Below are positions 1-12,103 of a stretch of DNA of 64,000 nucleotides, piece after piece (position 1 is the first letter of the stretch; every line of letters begins with the position of its first letter). The notes under the pieces were generated by a model. That model was not told where the DNA came from. It did no database searches and saw only the letters and a program-made list of their open reading frames with translations. The DNA is from Rhinopithecus roxellana. Taxonomy: Eukaryota > Chordata > Mammalia > Primates > Cercopithecidae. Made by a program: the position numbers and the translations under genes. The DNA is taken from the NCBI RefSeq assembly GCF_007565055.1, contig NC_044554.1, forward strand, positions 137,701,463 through 137,765,462, given 5' to 3'.

Positions 1-1200
1 TTGCCATTGAATCCCCAATATTACCTGTCTTCACTGACACTGAGTCTAGCTGATGACCTGTCTGTGCTGCTGCACCCCACTGGGGCTGAAGCCTGCTGAG
101 TACTGCTTCCCCCTTCAGGAACAGAGTCTTTGCTGTACATTGCCCTCCGATCAGAATCAGAGCCACCACTGTGATCCACCCCCACTATCAAAAGATAGAG
201 TTACCAACCCTTGCCCTAAAACTACATGCATGTCCCGGACCCCACTCTATGTACACCCCCACCTTGGACAGAAATGTTACTAACTCAGTGAATGTACCCA
301 TAAGGCAGACCCAGCACCTTGGGAAATCTGCTTGACCACGACATCCCACCCTGGGGAACAAAGAAATCAGGAGGACCACAGCAATCTTTGCCACTGAGGA
401 CCCCAGGGGGTCTCACCAACACCATGGACACCTGCAAACTTGGCCACCAAGGACCCCTACAGTTCTTACCAGTGCTGACCTCAGCTGATGGAACTCCACA
501 GAGACAATGCCTCAGCACTGTCTCTACAGCCAGAGCTACCATTGTGCCCCCATGTGCTGCCATATCCTATCCAGCTGGCACTCCAACACCCATGTGTAGG
601 TAAAGGTCTTTCCATAACGACACTGGTGTATAAAGTCTGGAAGAGGTGAATGTTCTTTCAAATATGCACATATCATTGCAAGACTAAAATAAACATTTTT
701 TAATCAAAAAAAGTGACACCTATGGAACACATAATTTTCAACTAAATGATCCCCCAAAAATGGAGACCTAAGAATCTCCTGATAAAGAATTCAAAATAAT
801 TATTTTAAGGTTTCTGAGTGAGCTACAAGAGAACACAGATAGCTCAATGAAATTAGAAAACTAATACATAAACAAAACAAAAGCCTCAATAAAGACCTGA
901 AACTTACAAAAAGGAACCAATCAGAAATTCTGGAGCTGAAGTTTACAATGAATAACATGAAAAAGTGCCATAGACAGCTTCAACAGTAGACTCAATCAAA
1001 CAGAAGAAAAAAATTTGCAAACTCAAAGACAAGTCACATGAAATCATCCAGTCAGAGAAGAACAGAGAGAAAAGAATGAAAAAAAGTGAAAAAAGCCTAT
1101 AGGACTTAGGGACACTATCAAATGAATAAATATATTCATTATGGGAGTCTAAGAAGTAACAGAGACAGATAAAGGGCCAGACATGTAAAAGAAATAACTA
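1..1200 (+). mobile_element. L1M-type LINE, 5' portion (UTR and ORF1-side)
   Basis: The A-rich strand from about 640 resembles the 5' region of mammalian-wide L1M elements, including the stretch around 755-815 (gagacctaagaatctcctga and following). It is collinear with the L1 sequence that resumes after the Alu. The first 600 bases are richer in C and G and look like old L1 5' UTR, which is less certain. Short frames here (for example 53-283 and 319-603) have no recognisable domain. The element is dead, with many stops. Its true 5' end may lie outside the window. Confidence 0.6.
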
Positions 1201-1570
1201 GGCCAAGCATGGTGACTCATGCCTGTAATCCCAGCACTTTGGAAGCTGAGGTGGGCAGATCACTTGAGGTCAGGAGTTTAAGAGCAGCCCGGTCAACATA
1301 GTGAAAACCCATCTCTACTAAAAATACAAAAATTAGACAGGTGTAGTGGTACACACTTGTAATCCCAGCTACTCAGCAGGCTGAGGCATGAGAATCACTT
1401 TACACTGGGAGGCAGAGGTTGCAGTGAACTAAGATCACACACCACTGCACTACAGCCTGGGCGACAGAGCAAGACTCCATCTCAAAAAAAAAAAAAAAAA
1501 AAAGAGAAAGAAAGAAAAGAAAAGACAAAGACAAAGAAAAAAAGAAAAGAAAAGAAAAAGAAAGAAAAAG
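1201..1570 (+). mobile_element. Alu element (older AluS/J grade) with long A-rich tail
   Basis: This is a full dimeric Alu in forward orientation, starting ggccaagcatggtgactcat and ending in gcgacagagcaagactccat plus a poly-A tail. The tail has drifted into an A/G-rich microsatellite (about 1483-1570). A short aaaagaaat-like target duplication flanks it, before 1201 and at the end of the tail. It interrupts the L1M. The 61-codon frame on the minus strand here is only the tail read as Phe/Leu/Ser codons. Confidence 0.9.
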
Positions 1571-2124
1571 AAATGATTATGGAAAACTTCCCAAGTCTGG
1601 TGAGGGAATTGAACATTCATATTCATGATGCCCAAGGAACCCCAAATAGGCTGAATATCAAGAGGTCTTCACCCAAACATCATAATCAAATTGTCTAAAG
1701 TTGAGGACAAACAGAATTTTGAAAGAAGAGGAGAAAGCAATTTGACATTTATAAGGGAGCCCTCATACGACTATCAGCAGATTTCTTAGCTGAAACTTTA
1801 TAGGCCAGGAGAGAATAAGATGATACATTCAAAGCACTGAAAGAAAAAAAATAACTGCCAACATAGAACACTATATTCAGCAATATTATCATTTTAAATT
1901 AAGAAGAGATAAACTCTTTCCCAGACAAACAAAACCTGTCACCACTAGGTCTGTCTTACAATAAATAATTAGAAGAGTTCTACAAATTTAAACAAAAATG
2001 CTTTAAAAAGTAATATGAGAGCATAAATCTCACAAGCAAAGGTAAATATATAAACATATACAGATTAATGTAACACTATAGAGGTGTGTAAATTACTTTT
2101 AATCCTTATATAAAAGGTAATATA
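1571..2124 (+). mobile_element. L1M-type LINE, continuation (ORF1-side)
   Basis: Sequence from ggaaaacttcccaagtctgg through the stretch with ctatcagcagatttcttagc and ttcccagacaaacaaaacct matches the commonly seen ORF1-side segment of ancient L1M elements. It continues the L1 broken by the Alu at 1201. No open frame remains. Confidence 0.75.
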
Positions 2125-2672
2125 GTAGTCTCCCTTTATCTGCAGTTTTGCTATCCATGGTTTCAGTTACCCACAGTCAATCACAGTCTGAAAATACTAA
2201 AAGGGAAATTCCAGAAATACACAATTCATACATTTTAATTTGCATGTTCTTCTGTTTAGCATGATGAAATCACATGCCATCCCACTCCATACTGCCCAAA
2301 ATGTAAATCATCCGTTTGACTAGTGCATCTATGCCATATATGCTACCTGCACATTAGTCATTTATTAGCAGCCTTGATAATCAGATTAATGAATCACAAG
2401 CAGAAGAAAGGTGGGTATAGTATAATAAAATATTTTGAGAAAGAGAGAAATAGACCACATTCACATAACTTTTTTGTAGCGTATCATTATAACTGCTGCA
2501 CTTCATTATTAGTTATTGTTGTTCATCATTTACTGTGCCTAATGCATAAGCTTTATTATAGGTATATATGTATAGGAAAAATATAGTATATATAGAGGTC
2601 AGAACTATTCATGGTTTCAGGCATCTACCATGGGTCTTGGAACATACCCCCCACAGATAAGGGGGTACAACC
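2125..2672 (+). mobile_element. Tigger-type (pogo/Tc1-mariner) DNA transposon, internally deleted
   Basis: The left end reads agtagtctccctttatctgc. The right end reads cagataagggggtacaacc, which is its inverted copy with a few changes. TA dinucleotides flank both ends, as expected for TA-targeting elements. The interior matches the non-coding end regions of a Tigger (Tigger7-like by memory), with the transposase gene missing. The left-end segment runs to about 2340 and the right-end segment starts near 2410. It is inserted in the L1M. The 87-codon frame at 2323-2586 is not a transposase. Confidence 0.8.
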
Positions 2673-3341
2673 ATAGAAAAAGTTTGTTAATGGATACACA
2701 ATATAAAAGAAAGCAATCCCTGCCTTTAAGAACACAAAGTGTTGGGGTTTGGGGGGATATAAGAGTAGTGTTTTTGTATGCAACTTAATCTGTTTTCAAC
2801 TAAAAATAGAAGATTACAACTACAAGATATTTTATACAAGCCTCAAGCTAACCAAAAACCTGTAATAATATACAAAGTACAAAGAGAAAAGAAAAATAGC
2901 AAAACACATACATACATACATATACACACAAGCACACACACACAATAACAAAGGAAGGAGACAAAAGCAGAAGAGAGGAATGAAGCAACTGCAAAAAAAC
3001 CAAACACTAAAAAACAAAACCCAAAACAATTAACAAAATGGCAAATAACTACCTTAAATATAAATGGATTAAACTCACCAATCAAAAAGTACAGAATTGC
3101 TGAATGGATGGAATAAAAGAGGATCAAGGGACTTTCTGTCTATAAGAGTCTTACTTTAGAATCAAAGACATACAAAGGCTAAAAGTGAAAGGATGGAAAA
3201 AAGTATTTCCTGTAAATAGTAACGAAAAGAAAGAAAGCATGGATAGACTTTAAGTCTAATTCTGTCTCCAGAGACAAAGAAGGTCATTGTACAATAACAA
3301 AAGGATCAATTCAACAGAGATATATAACAAATGTAAATATA
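2673..3341 (+). mobile_element. L1M-type LINE, continuation between ORF1 and ORF2
   Basis: The L1M resumes after the Tigger. The stretch around 3058-3150 (aaatggattaaactcaccaa and following) is the well-known L1 segment near the start of ORF2. An A/C-rich microsatellite (catacatacatacat followed by acacacac, about 2906-2945) has expanded inside it. Minus-strand frames here are low-complexity translations of that repeat. Confidence 0.75.
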
Positions 3342-3616
3342 CCCAGTACTTTGGAAAGCTGAGGCAGGTGGATCACAAGGTCAGGAGTTCAAGACCAGCC
3401 TGGCCAACATGGTGATACCCTGCCTCTACTAAAATACAAAAATTAGCTGGGCATGGTGGTGTGTGCCTGTATTCCCAGCTACTCAGGAAATTGAGGCAGG
3501 AGAATTACTTGAACCAGGACCCGGGAAGCGGTGGTTGCAGTGAGCCGAGATTGCACCGCTACACTCCAGCCTGGGCTACAGAACGAGACTCTATCTCAAA
3601 AAAAAAAAAAAAAAAG
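3342..3616 (+). mobile_element. 5'-truncated Alu element
   Basis: Forward Alu that begins at cccagtactttggaaagctg and so lacks the first 35 or so bases. It retains both monomers and a poly-A tail at 3598-3616. It interrupts the L1M. Part of it reads as frames on both strands (3461-3661 and 3559-3879), which are not genes. Confidence 0.9.
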
Positions 3617-4825
3617 TATATACAAATGAACCCAATATCATCATTTAAATATATAATGTAAACACTGAGGAGAAACAAACAATATAATATTATTTGAGAT
3701 TTCAATATCCTACTTTCGATAATGAACACAACATCCAGACAGAAAGTGAATAAATATATGACTTGAATAATAATACATACCAAATAATACAACTTTTCAC
3801 CCAGCAGCAAAATACACATTCTTGTCAAATGCACATGGAACATTCTCCAGGATAGATCATATGTTAGGTCACAAAACATGCCTCAATAAATTTAAGAAGA
3901 TAAAAATCATTATAGGTATCTTTTCTAACCATGATGGAATGAAACTAGAATTTAAAAACAGGAAGAAATTGGAAAAATTCACAAAAATGTAGGAACTAAA
4001 CAATACACCATTGGGTCATAGTGGAACCTGAAGAAAATTTAAAAGTATCTCAAAAGCTGAAAATAAAAAAACAACTTACCAAAACTTGTGAGATACAGCA
4101 AAAGCAGTAATAAGAGATTATGTTACAATGATAAACACCTACATTAAAAATAGAAAAGACCATAAATAAACAACTTAATTCTATACTTTAAAGAATTAGT
4201 GGAGAAAAAGAACAAACTGAACCCTAAATTAACATTACAAAAAGTAATGAAGATTAGCAGAAGCAAATCAGAGAACAAAAAAATGGGAAAAATATAGCAA
4301 AACTAAGGATTGGGTTTTCAAAGGTAAATAAATTCAATAAACCCTTAGGCTAGACTATGAAAAAAAGAGAAAAATCTCAAATAAATAAAATCGGATATGA
4401 AAAAGCAGACATTACAATGGAAACCTCAGGAATAAATAAAGATCAAAAGGAACTATTAAGGACAATTATATATCAACAAACTAAAATAACCTAAAATGAG
4501 TGGATAAATCTCTAGAAACTTACAACCTACAAAAATTGAATCAGGAAGAAACAAAGCCTGAGAGGCCAATAACAAATAAGGAGATTGAATCAGTAAAAAA
4601 TCTTCCAATGAGGAAAGTCACAGGACCTTATGGCTTCATGTTTGAATTCTATTAAACATTCAAAAAAATAACTGAAACTAAACCTTTTTAATCTCTTCCA
4701 AAAATAATTCTTCCAAACTCACTTTATGGGGCCAGTGGTAACTCTGATAACATAACCATGCAAATCCTACAAGAAAAGTACAAGTCTGTATCTCTGATGA
4801 ACGTTGACTTTTTAAGGATTTTTAT

Positions 4826-4919
4826 ATTTATATTAAGGATTTAAGGATTACATATTTATAAATGTAAATATATATTTATATTTGTATTATATTGATATTT
4901 ATATTAAGGATTTAAGGAT
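4826..4919. repeat. Local direct duplication in L1M
   Basis: The motif tttatattaaggatttaagg occurs near 4828-4848 and again near 4898-4917, separated by AT-rich sequence. An imperfect third start, ttaaggatttttatatttat, lies just before. The block is not a usual part of L1 ORF2. It looks like slippage in an AT-rich stretch. Confidence 0.7.
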
Positions 4920-5509
4920 TTTAATAACATACTAGCAAACCAAATTAAAAGCACATTAAAAGGATCATATGCCATGACAGGTGAGATTTTTTCTAGAGAT
5001 TCAAGGATGATTCAATATAAGCAAATTAATCAGCATTATACAACAGTTTACCAAAATAAAAATAAAAGCATTCATGGTCATCTTAACAGACTGAGAAAAT
5101 GCATTTGGCAAAGTTCAGCACCCATTTGTGATTAAAGCTTTCAACAAAATAGGTATATAGATAATGCAGCTTAATGTAAGAAACATATATAAAAAGCCTG
5201 CAGCTAACATCATAATCAATGGGGAAAACCTGAATGCTTTCCCTCTAAGATCTGGCATGAGGCAAGATTGCCCACTCACAACTTCTTTTCAACATAGTTC
5301 TGGAAGTCTCAGCCAGAGAAATTAGACAATTAAAAGAAATAGAAGGCATCCAAATTGGAAACAAATAGGTAAAAGTATCTCTGTTTGCAGATGGCATAAT
5401 CATATATATATACAGAAAACTCTAAAGGCTCAAGAATAAAACTGTTAGAAATAATCATCAAATTCAGTGAAGTTTAATCCATTGTGTATAGTGAAGTTTA
5501 ATGTATTTA

Positions 5510-5606
5510 GATAATTCATTATTAGTATATAGAAATGAAACCGATTATTGTATAATGAGATTAATATATAATAATCAATTTCATTTCTATACACTAATAA
5601 TTATCC
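5510..5606. repeat. Imperfect inverted repeat inside L1M ORF2
   Basis: The left arm (about 5510-5553) contains ttattagtatatagaaatga. The right arm (about 5566-5606) contains tcatttctatacactaataa, the reverse complement with a few mismatches. Arms are about 40 bases with a loop of about 12. The right arm is the orientation expected for forward L1 ORF2, so the left arm looks like an inverted duplicate added to the element. Confidence 0.75.
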
Positions 5607-7193
5607 AAAAAAATTAAAAAATAATCCTATTGACAATAGAAACAAAATAATAAGATATTCAAGTGTAAATGTAGCCAACAAGGTGAAAAACTTCTAAACT
5701 GAAATTTATGAAACATTGATAAAAGAAATTGAAGAAGGCACATGTAAATGGAAAGAAGTCCCTTGTTTCATGGGATCTGAAGAATTAATATTATCAATAT
5801 GGCTGTACTATCCAAAGTTATGGACATATTCATTACAATCCCTGTCAAAATCCCAATGGCATTCTTTATGTATAGAAATAGAGAAAAACAGTGCTAAAAT
5901 TCATGTAGAACCACAAAAGACACCGTGTAGTCAAAACAATAGAACAGTATGAACAATGCTAGAGGCATCACATTTTGTGATTTCAAACTGTACTACAAAG
6001 TTATAGTAATCAATATAGTATGGTATTGGCATAAAACACACATTAAGACCAGTGGAATAGAATACAGACCAGAAAGAAATCAACATACTTACGGTCAACC
6101 GATTTTCAACAGGAGTGCCAAGAAAAGAAAATGATAATTTTCTTAAGAAAAGAAAGGATCATTTCTTCAATAAATTATGTTGGAAAATCTGAATATTCAA
6201 ATACAACCAATAAAATCGGACCATTATTTCACACCATACACAAAAATCAACTCAAAATGGTAGAGACTTAAAAAGTAAGACCTGAAAATAAAAACTATTG
6301 GAAGGAAACTTAGGAAAAAAGCTTTTTTGTTTGAGCAAATCTCCGGGCAATGATATTATTTTGAAATGACACCAAAAGTACAGGAAACAAAAGCAAAACT
6401 AGACAAATTGAATTCCTTCAAATGAAAAGGCTTCTCCACAGCAAAAGAAACAATCAAAAGCATCTAAAGACAATCTATGGAATGGAGAAAATATTTGCAA
6501 ACTGTACATATATTGGAAAGGGGTTAACATCCAAAATATATCCAAAGGAAATGAAAGTAGTATGTTGAAGACATATCTCACTCCTATGTTTACTGAAACA
6601 TTATTCACAACAGCCAAGACATGAAATCAATCTGTATCCTCAGATAAATGAGTAAAACACATATTATGTATATATATGCATATATAAGAGAATATTGAAT
6701 ATTAGAATATTTTTCAGCCTTATAAAAAGAAGGAAATCCTGTAATTTGAAACAACATGAATGAACCTGAAGGACATTGTGCCAAGTGAAATAATTCAGGC
6801 ACTAAAGGACAGATACTGCATGGTCCAAAGCAGCTAAATAAATAGAGACAGAGTAGATTTGTAGTTGCCAAGAGCTGAGGACAGGGGGAAGAATGGGGAG
6901 ATGTTGGTTAAAAGGCATAGTTTCAGTTACACGGGAGGAATAAGATCTGAAGATTTATTGTACAGCATGATAACTATAGTTAATAAAAATATATTTTATA
7001 ATTGAAATTTGCTAGGAGAGTAGAACTGAGATGTTCTAACCAAATATACAAAAAAAGTTAACTATGAGATAATGGAAATGTTAACTAACTTGATTGTGGC
7101 AATCATTTCAAATGTATATGAGTATCAAAATCTCATTTTGTACACTATAAAAATATATCATTTATATTTATCAAGTACACTTCAGTAAATCTC

Positions 7194-7203
7194 GGGGGGG
7201 GGG
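7194..7203. repeat. G10 homopolymer at L1 junction
   Basis: Ten consecutive G residues lie exactly where the first L1 3' end stops and the second L1 fragment starts. Long G runs are rare in this AT-rich background. Confidence 0.9.
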
Positions 7204-8212
7204 AAGTAAACAAAACAAAACCAAACTCATACAAATCAATAGCAAAAAAACAACCTTGTCAAAAAATGGGCAAGAGATCTAAATAGAGATTTCTCAAAAG
7301 AAGCATACAAATGGCAGGTATCTACTAGTATATGAGAAGGTATCACGATCAGGGCTACCCAATCAAAATATCAGTGAGATATCACCTCACATCTGTTAGA
7401 GTGGCTATAATCAGAGAGATCTGGAGGAAAGGGAACCCTTGTGTAATGTTGTTGGGAATGTACAAACATTATGGAAAACAGTATGTGGGTTCTAAGAAAA
7501 TTAAAAATAGAACTACCCTATGACCCAGAAGTCTCACTTCTAGGTATATATGGAAACGAAATTAAATCAAGATTTTCAAGAGATCTGCACTCCCATGTTC
7601 ATTGCAGCTCTATTCACAATAGCCAGTCTATGCAAACAACCTAAGTGTCCATCAACAGATGACTGAATGAAGAAAATATAGTGTAAATACATAATGGAAC
7701 ATTACGCAGCTTTTATGAATATATTTTTCTGAATATTATTCCACATGGTAAAAAAAATATAAAAACCGGTTATTTGTAACAAGATAAACCATGTATAAAC
7801 AATCCAGGCACAGAAAAACAAATGCTTCATGATCTCCTATGAGGAATCTAAAAGAGTCAAACTCACAGAAGCAGAAAGGAGAGTGGTTGCTAGGAGCTGG
7901 ATAGATGGGGAAACAGCAAGATGCTGTTAAGGAGCATAAAGTTTCAGTGTAACAAGAATAAGTTATGGAGATTTAATGTATATCAATGTGACTATAATTA
8001 ACAACTTATTGTATAATTGAAATTTGCTAAGAGGTTAGCTCTTAAGTGTTCTCACAACAAACAGAAACAAAAATGATAACTCAAGAAATGGATATGTTAA
8101 TTATCGTGACTGTTGCAATTATATCACAATGAATATGTATATCAACTCATCAAATTGTGCTTCTTAAATATATACAATTTTCAATTGTCAAATATACTTC
8201 GATAAAAACATT
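7204..8212 (+). mobile_element. Second L1M 3' fragment (ORF2 C-terminus and 3' UTR)
   Basis: Immediately after one L1 3' end the sequence returns to ORF2 C-terminal sequence: aaaaaatgggcaagagatct, then the segment around 7370-7400, then cattgcagctctattcacaa at about 7600. It runs again into an L1M 3' UTR ending near 8212. This makes two 3' ends in tandem and in the same orientation. It is either a separate 5'-truncated insertion or a duplication. Residues 7332-7523 form a short ORF2 remnant. Confidence 0.75.
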
Positions 8213-8635
8213 TTTTTCTAGAGGAAACATTTGTTATGACTTTCAGTAAGAAAAATCTGTTAAGGACTTTAAAAATAGCATTCCCAGAAGTTTTCTAGTT
8301 CAGAGACTGGCCTATGATTTTCTAGGACATCCCTTTTCTGTCTGTTCTCTTGTGAATAATTTGGGGAACAACAGTCACTGGAGGAAAACACTCTTCGAAC
8401 CCAGCACCTGATGCAGCCTTTGGCTCCTCCTGCAACTTGAAACATGACTTCTGATAATTTTATGAACTTCAATTTTCACACCTATTAAGTGAAAATAATC
8501 AAAAGAATGAAATATAATGAAAATCAAAATACCTTACAGGGAAAGAACTGAAAGAAACTCATTTATTTGGAGAAAAAAATTCTACCAAAAATAAATTTGC
8601 ACATTTACCTTGCTCTGTATATTGCTGTCCTAAAC
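8213..8635. other. No recognisable feature
   Basis: AT-rich sequence without a repeat family, RNA or coding signal that I recognise. The 67-codon minus-strand frame (8269-8472) has no known motif. Confidence 0.5.
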
Positions 8636-8755
8636 TATTCTATGGTAGACAGAATTATGCCACCCCTTCCTCCCCTCAAGAAAAGTTGTTCATATCCTAA
8701 TATGTTACCTTTCATGGCCAAAGGGACTTGGTTGATATCATTCAGGTGAATATTT
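8636..8755 (+). mobile_element. MaLR/MLT1-like solo LTR, 5' part
   Basis: The start tatggtagacagaattatgc and the piece ttacctttcatggccaaagg resemble the beginning of old MaLR-type LTRs. The remainder follows after an AluJ insertion. The exact subfamily is uncertain. Confidence 0.55.
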
Positions 8756-9053
8756 GTTTCTTTTTGATACAAGATCTCACTCTGTCACCCAGGCTAGAGT
8801 GCAGTCATATGATCTTGGCTCACTGTAGCCTCGATCTCCTGGGCTCAAGTGATTTTCCCATCTCAGTGCTCAAGTAGCTTGGACTAGAGGTGTATGCCAC
8901 TATGCCCAGATACTGAATAATTTTTTTTATTTGTTGTAGAGATGAGGTCTCAATATGTTGCCCAGGTTGGTCTCAAACTCCTGGCCTCAAGCAAGTCTCC
9001 CACCTTGACCTCTCAAACTTCCGGGATTAGAGGGAGAGCCACCGCACCTGGAC
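8756..9053 (-). mobile_element. AluJ element, reverse orientation
   Basis: The reverse-complement Alu starts with a decayed poly-T and gatctcactctgtcacccag and ends near ccaccgcacctggac. High divergence (for example tcatatgatcttggctcact) suggests the old AluJ group. It splits an LTR. Confidence 0.85.
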
Positions 9054-9442
9054 ATAGGTAAAGGATCTTTAAATGGGGAGATTATCCTGGATTATTCACG
9101 TGGTCCCAGTCTAAATATATGAATCCTTAAAAATGGACACTTTTTCCCAGCTGCAATCAGAGAGATATATAACAACAAAAGGATGGTCAGAGGATGAATT
9201 TTGCTGGTTTTGAAGATGCAGAAAAGGGGTCATGGACAGGAAATGTGGGCAGCCTCTAGAAACCAGAAAGTCAATGAAACCAATCCTCCTAAAAGCCTCC
9301 AGAAAGGAATGCAACCCTGCTGATACCTTGATTTGAGACTAGCAAGACTATGTAGGACATAGAAGTATAACATAATTTAGTGTTGTTTTAAGCCAGTAAC
9401 ATTGTGCTAGTTTGTTATGGCAATAACAGAAAACTAATATAT
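9054..9442 (+). mobile_element. MaLR/MLT1-like solo LTR, 3' part
   Basis: It continues with ggatctttaaatggggagat and tatcctggattattcacgtg. It finishes with the characteristic LTR end: gtgttgttttaagccagtaa, then tttgttatggcaataacaga, then aaactaatatat. Subfamily is by memory only. Confidence 0.65.
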
Positions 9443-10636
9443 ATTGTTAGGCTTATTCTGTTTAAGTAACTTTAAAAGGTAAAACTGAGATCTGCCCCAC
9501 CCATAAACATAACAGAGTCATTGACATCAAATAGACCCCAGAAGCAGATTAATGGTCTACATAATGTGATTATCACACATGGCACAGGCAAAGCAGTTAC
9601 TAAGGATCAGTATGTATCTTCTCACTGAATCAGGGAGTAAACTCACTTTCATGGAGCCAAATCACAATTTGCCAATGAAGCTGGATGTTTGAACTTTTCA
9701 CCTTGCTTTTATTAAAAGGGCTTTTTTTTTTTTTAATGTTTCGCAAAACTTTTTTTTTAGCTTCCTTAGCCACCACAAAAGAGAGTTATACTTGCTGTAA
9801 GTTCCCGTAGGGAGAAATCAGAAATTAGAGGACATAGCAACAGAAAGAAGAGTCTTTTAAAAATGCCTGAATGACTTGTGCTTGTCTAACACCTAGCTGT
9901 GGTGGAAGAAGAGTATAAGAAACAGACTGTGTACTTATTGATTGTTGTAAGTAAAATATGCACCTAATTGCTTCAACAACAGAAATATAGTCTACGTCCT
10001 GAAAGGAAGTTGAAATATACTATACTGAAACTGTTTTGCAGAGACTGCAAACAAGCAGGATCCTCCAGTTAGAATTATTTTCAAGATTTATAATTTTAAT
10101 ATTTTAAGTACAAACAGGAGCTTGAGCTGGACAAAATATCAGCTTATAGGGCTTTACAAGTGTTTTTTTATTGATTATATGAGAATTATTTGTGATTAGC
10201 ATTTCATTCACCTATAAAATGAAAGAGTGCTTTAAATAGATATTTATCTTTTTATGTCAAATGGAACAAAATTTAGTTTAGATGGTAACTTTGTTTCTTC
10301 ACTTAAAAATACATTGAACTGCAGTCCAGCACTTATGTAAATGTTTTACCATCATTATATAATGTGAATTAGTGACAATTAATGAAAACAAAAAATAAAG
10401 GTGTGTGTGAAGCTCTACCTAAATATAAGAAACATATACCACAATGATGTGCTGCCCTTTTTCACTCTTCTCTTTTGTCACCCAGGTTTTACTAAGGACT
10501 AGAAATGTTACGTTTGCTTTCCCTTTGTATTCCTAACAGAAAACATGCTGTATGATTTTGTTTGTTTTATATCTGCTTATTTTAGGACTGTTTGCCATAC
10601 TACAGAAGTAATGCAACTTGGTCTGCACTAAGGGCT
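9443..10636. other. No recognisable feature
   Basis: AT-rich sequence between the old LTR and the class I provirus. It contains two T runs near 9721-9760. I recognise no repeat family and no coding signal. Confidence 0.5.
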
Positions 10637-11196
10637 TGTAGGATACAGTAAATTTCTCTTTAAAGAACCAATACGTTAGTATGTTCAGCTTCCCTGTTCT
10701 TTGTTCCTCATTTTAAAGTTTAACTTCCTTGTTCTTTACATCTCTTTGTCCCTCGTTTCAGTAAACAATCCCCTCCTAACTTCTATCACCTGCTCTGTCC
10801 TTAGTCACCTGCTCTGTCTTTAGTCATCCTTATAGTTACCTGTTCTGTCCTTAGCCATCTGCTCCATCCTTAGTCATCCTTAATCACCTGTTTTGTAACC
10901 ATCCTTCCCACCAAAACTACTCACCCCACCACTACAGCTCGTACGCTGTCTCACTTTAAAATAGCCAGTCGGAATTACCTTAGACTGTGTGGTCTAACCC
11001 TAGTCAATAGGGGAAAGACACAGCAGTGCGGACTAGTTGCATTAAGGATAAGACTCTTCCCCTTCCCTGTCTGGTGTGCTCTCTCCATTGCTCTAGGCAT
11101 GAGACTCATCCTTCTATAGAAGTAAATTGTCTTGTTGAGAAAACTTTTGTCTGAGTGCTATTTTCACTTTGTGGCACTGAGCATTTACTTCTAACA
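10637..11196 (+). mobile_element. 5' LTR of class I endogenous retrovirus
   Basis: About 560 bases, beginning tgtaggatacag and ending cttctaaca, with a clear partner at 17565-18114. U3 holds repeats of a ctgctctgtccttagtcac unit (about 10787-10893). A TATA-like tttaaaata follows near 10955-10965. The polyadenylation hexamer is AGTAAA here (11121-11126) but AATAAA in the 3' LTR. The two LTRs differ at roughly one base in eight by eye, so the insertion is old. The four bases before it (ggct) nearly match the four after the 3' LTR (ggcc), as expected for a 4-bp target duplication. Confidence 0.9.
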
Positions 11197-11200
11197 ATTT

Positions 11201-11218
11201 TGGGGGCTTGCCTGGGAT
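11201..11218 (+). promoter_or_regulatory. Retroviral primer binding site, tRNA-Pro type
   Basis: tgggggcttgcctgggat lies four bases after the 5' LTR. It matches the 3' end of tRNA-Pro at about 15 of 18 positions, and two of the three differences are decayed CpGs. Proline primers are usual in gammaretrovirus-like class I elements. The exact group (for example HuERS-P) cannot be settled by eye. Confidence 0.75.
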
Positions 11219-12103
11219 TCCCATTCTCCTTCAGGGAATGGGTCTCCATTCACTTCTCATGGGGAGACGTGTGCCACTGCCTCATTGTGGTGGCCTCAGG
11301 GTGAGATATCGGGAACCACCCAGTATGACAAATAAACCCGGACTCTCAACAACCCAGAAAGAAAGAGGCTGACAGCCTGAGGAAAGGATTCTCACATACC
11401 ACAGCAATCAGGTAACTCTGTACACAGACCAACTTAAGCAGTGTCACAGGGAGGTGATAATAAAAAGAACTCAGGAATCAGTACCCCAAATCTAAATCTT
11501 TCTAAACATTTAATATACAACAGAACAGAAAAGGATAAAGGGCCTATGAGATTCCTAGACAGACTGAAGGAACAAATGAGACAATATACAAGCCTCAATT
11601 TAGAAGATCCCCTTGGACAAGGAATATTAAAACTCCAATTTTTCACAAAAAGTTGACCAGACATTTCAAAAAAATTATAAAAAAATAGAAAATTGGAAAG
11701 ACCAGACCATCCCCTAAGTGAACTTCTCAGGGAAACTCAAAAGTTATGTGTGGGGAGAAACAAAGAAAATCATAAACAAAAGACAAAACTTATGTTATCC
11801 ACCTTCCAATAGATGACTTCAAACCCATGTACTTCTAAACAGAGCTTCCAGAGAGCCAGAAACTATAAAGGTTCTGAACCCTTCTTGAAAAGACCCAAGC
11901 CTCTATCTAGAGGACCAAGGCCCTCGTTTACCAGGCCCTCTAAAGAGTGTGGTGAAACAAAGTCAAAAAATCCCAGAACTGAGAGGTACAAAGGACAAGA
12001 TAGGTGCTACAAATATGAAAGAACAGACCATTTCAAGAGGAAATGTCCCGAATTAAAAAAAGAGAAAAAAGTCCATCCATTCATTACTTTCAAGGAAGAA
12101 TAA
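11219..12103 (+). pseudogene. Degenerate ERV leader and gag (capsid C-terminus and nucleocapsid only)
   Basis: About 900 bases stand where a leader plus 1.5 kb of gag is usual. Residues 30-60 of the 11441-11656 frame (RFLDRLKEQMRQYTSL and following) look like the capsid C-terminal region. After stops and a frameshift, the 11813-12103 frame is a basic nucleocapsid. It has one zinc-knuckle remnant: Cys65, Tyr68, His73 and Cys78 in C-X2-C-X4-H-X4-C spacing. The second metal ligand is Tyr instead of Cys (one G-to-A change). Matrix and most of capsid are missing, so no particle protein could be made. Confidence 0.75.

Larger units (their letters stand above)
3617..7193 (+). mobile_element. L1M-type LINE, ORF2 relic and 3' end
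   Basis: ORF2 can be followed in order. The endonuclease-side region is at about 3780-3900 (with gaacattctccaggatagat) and the RT region is near 4550-5400. The C-terminal part is at 5700-6600 and the 3' UTR at about 6720-7190. Stops and indels are everywhere. The segment between about 6540 and 6590 jumps from one ORF2 point to a later one, which indicates an internal deletion. Frames such as 5716-5952 and 5949-6134 are ORF2 fragments. Local rearrangements at 4826-4919 and 5510-5606 are listed separately. Confidence 0.8.

Noticed and set aside
2323..2586. Transposase fragment in the Tigger element
   Set aside because: The 87-codon frame lies in the non-coding end region; no helix-turn-helix or DDE motif is present.
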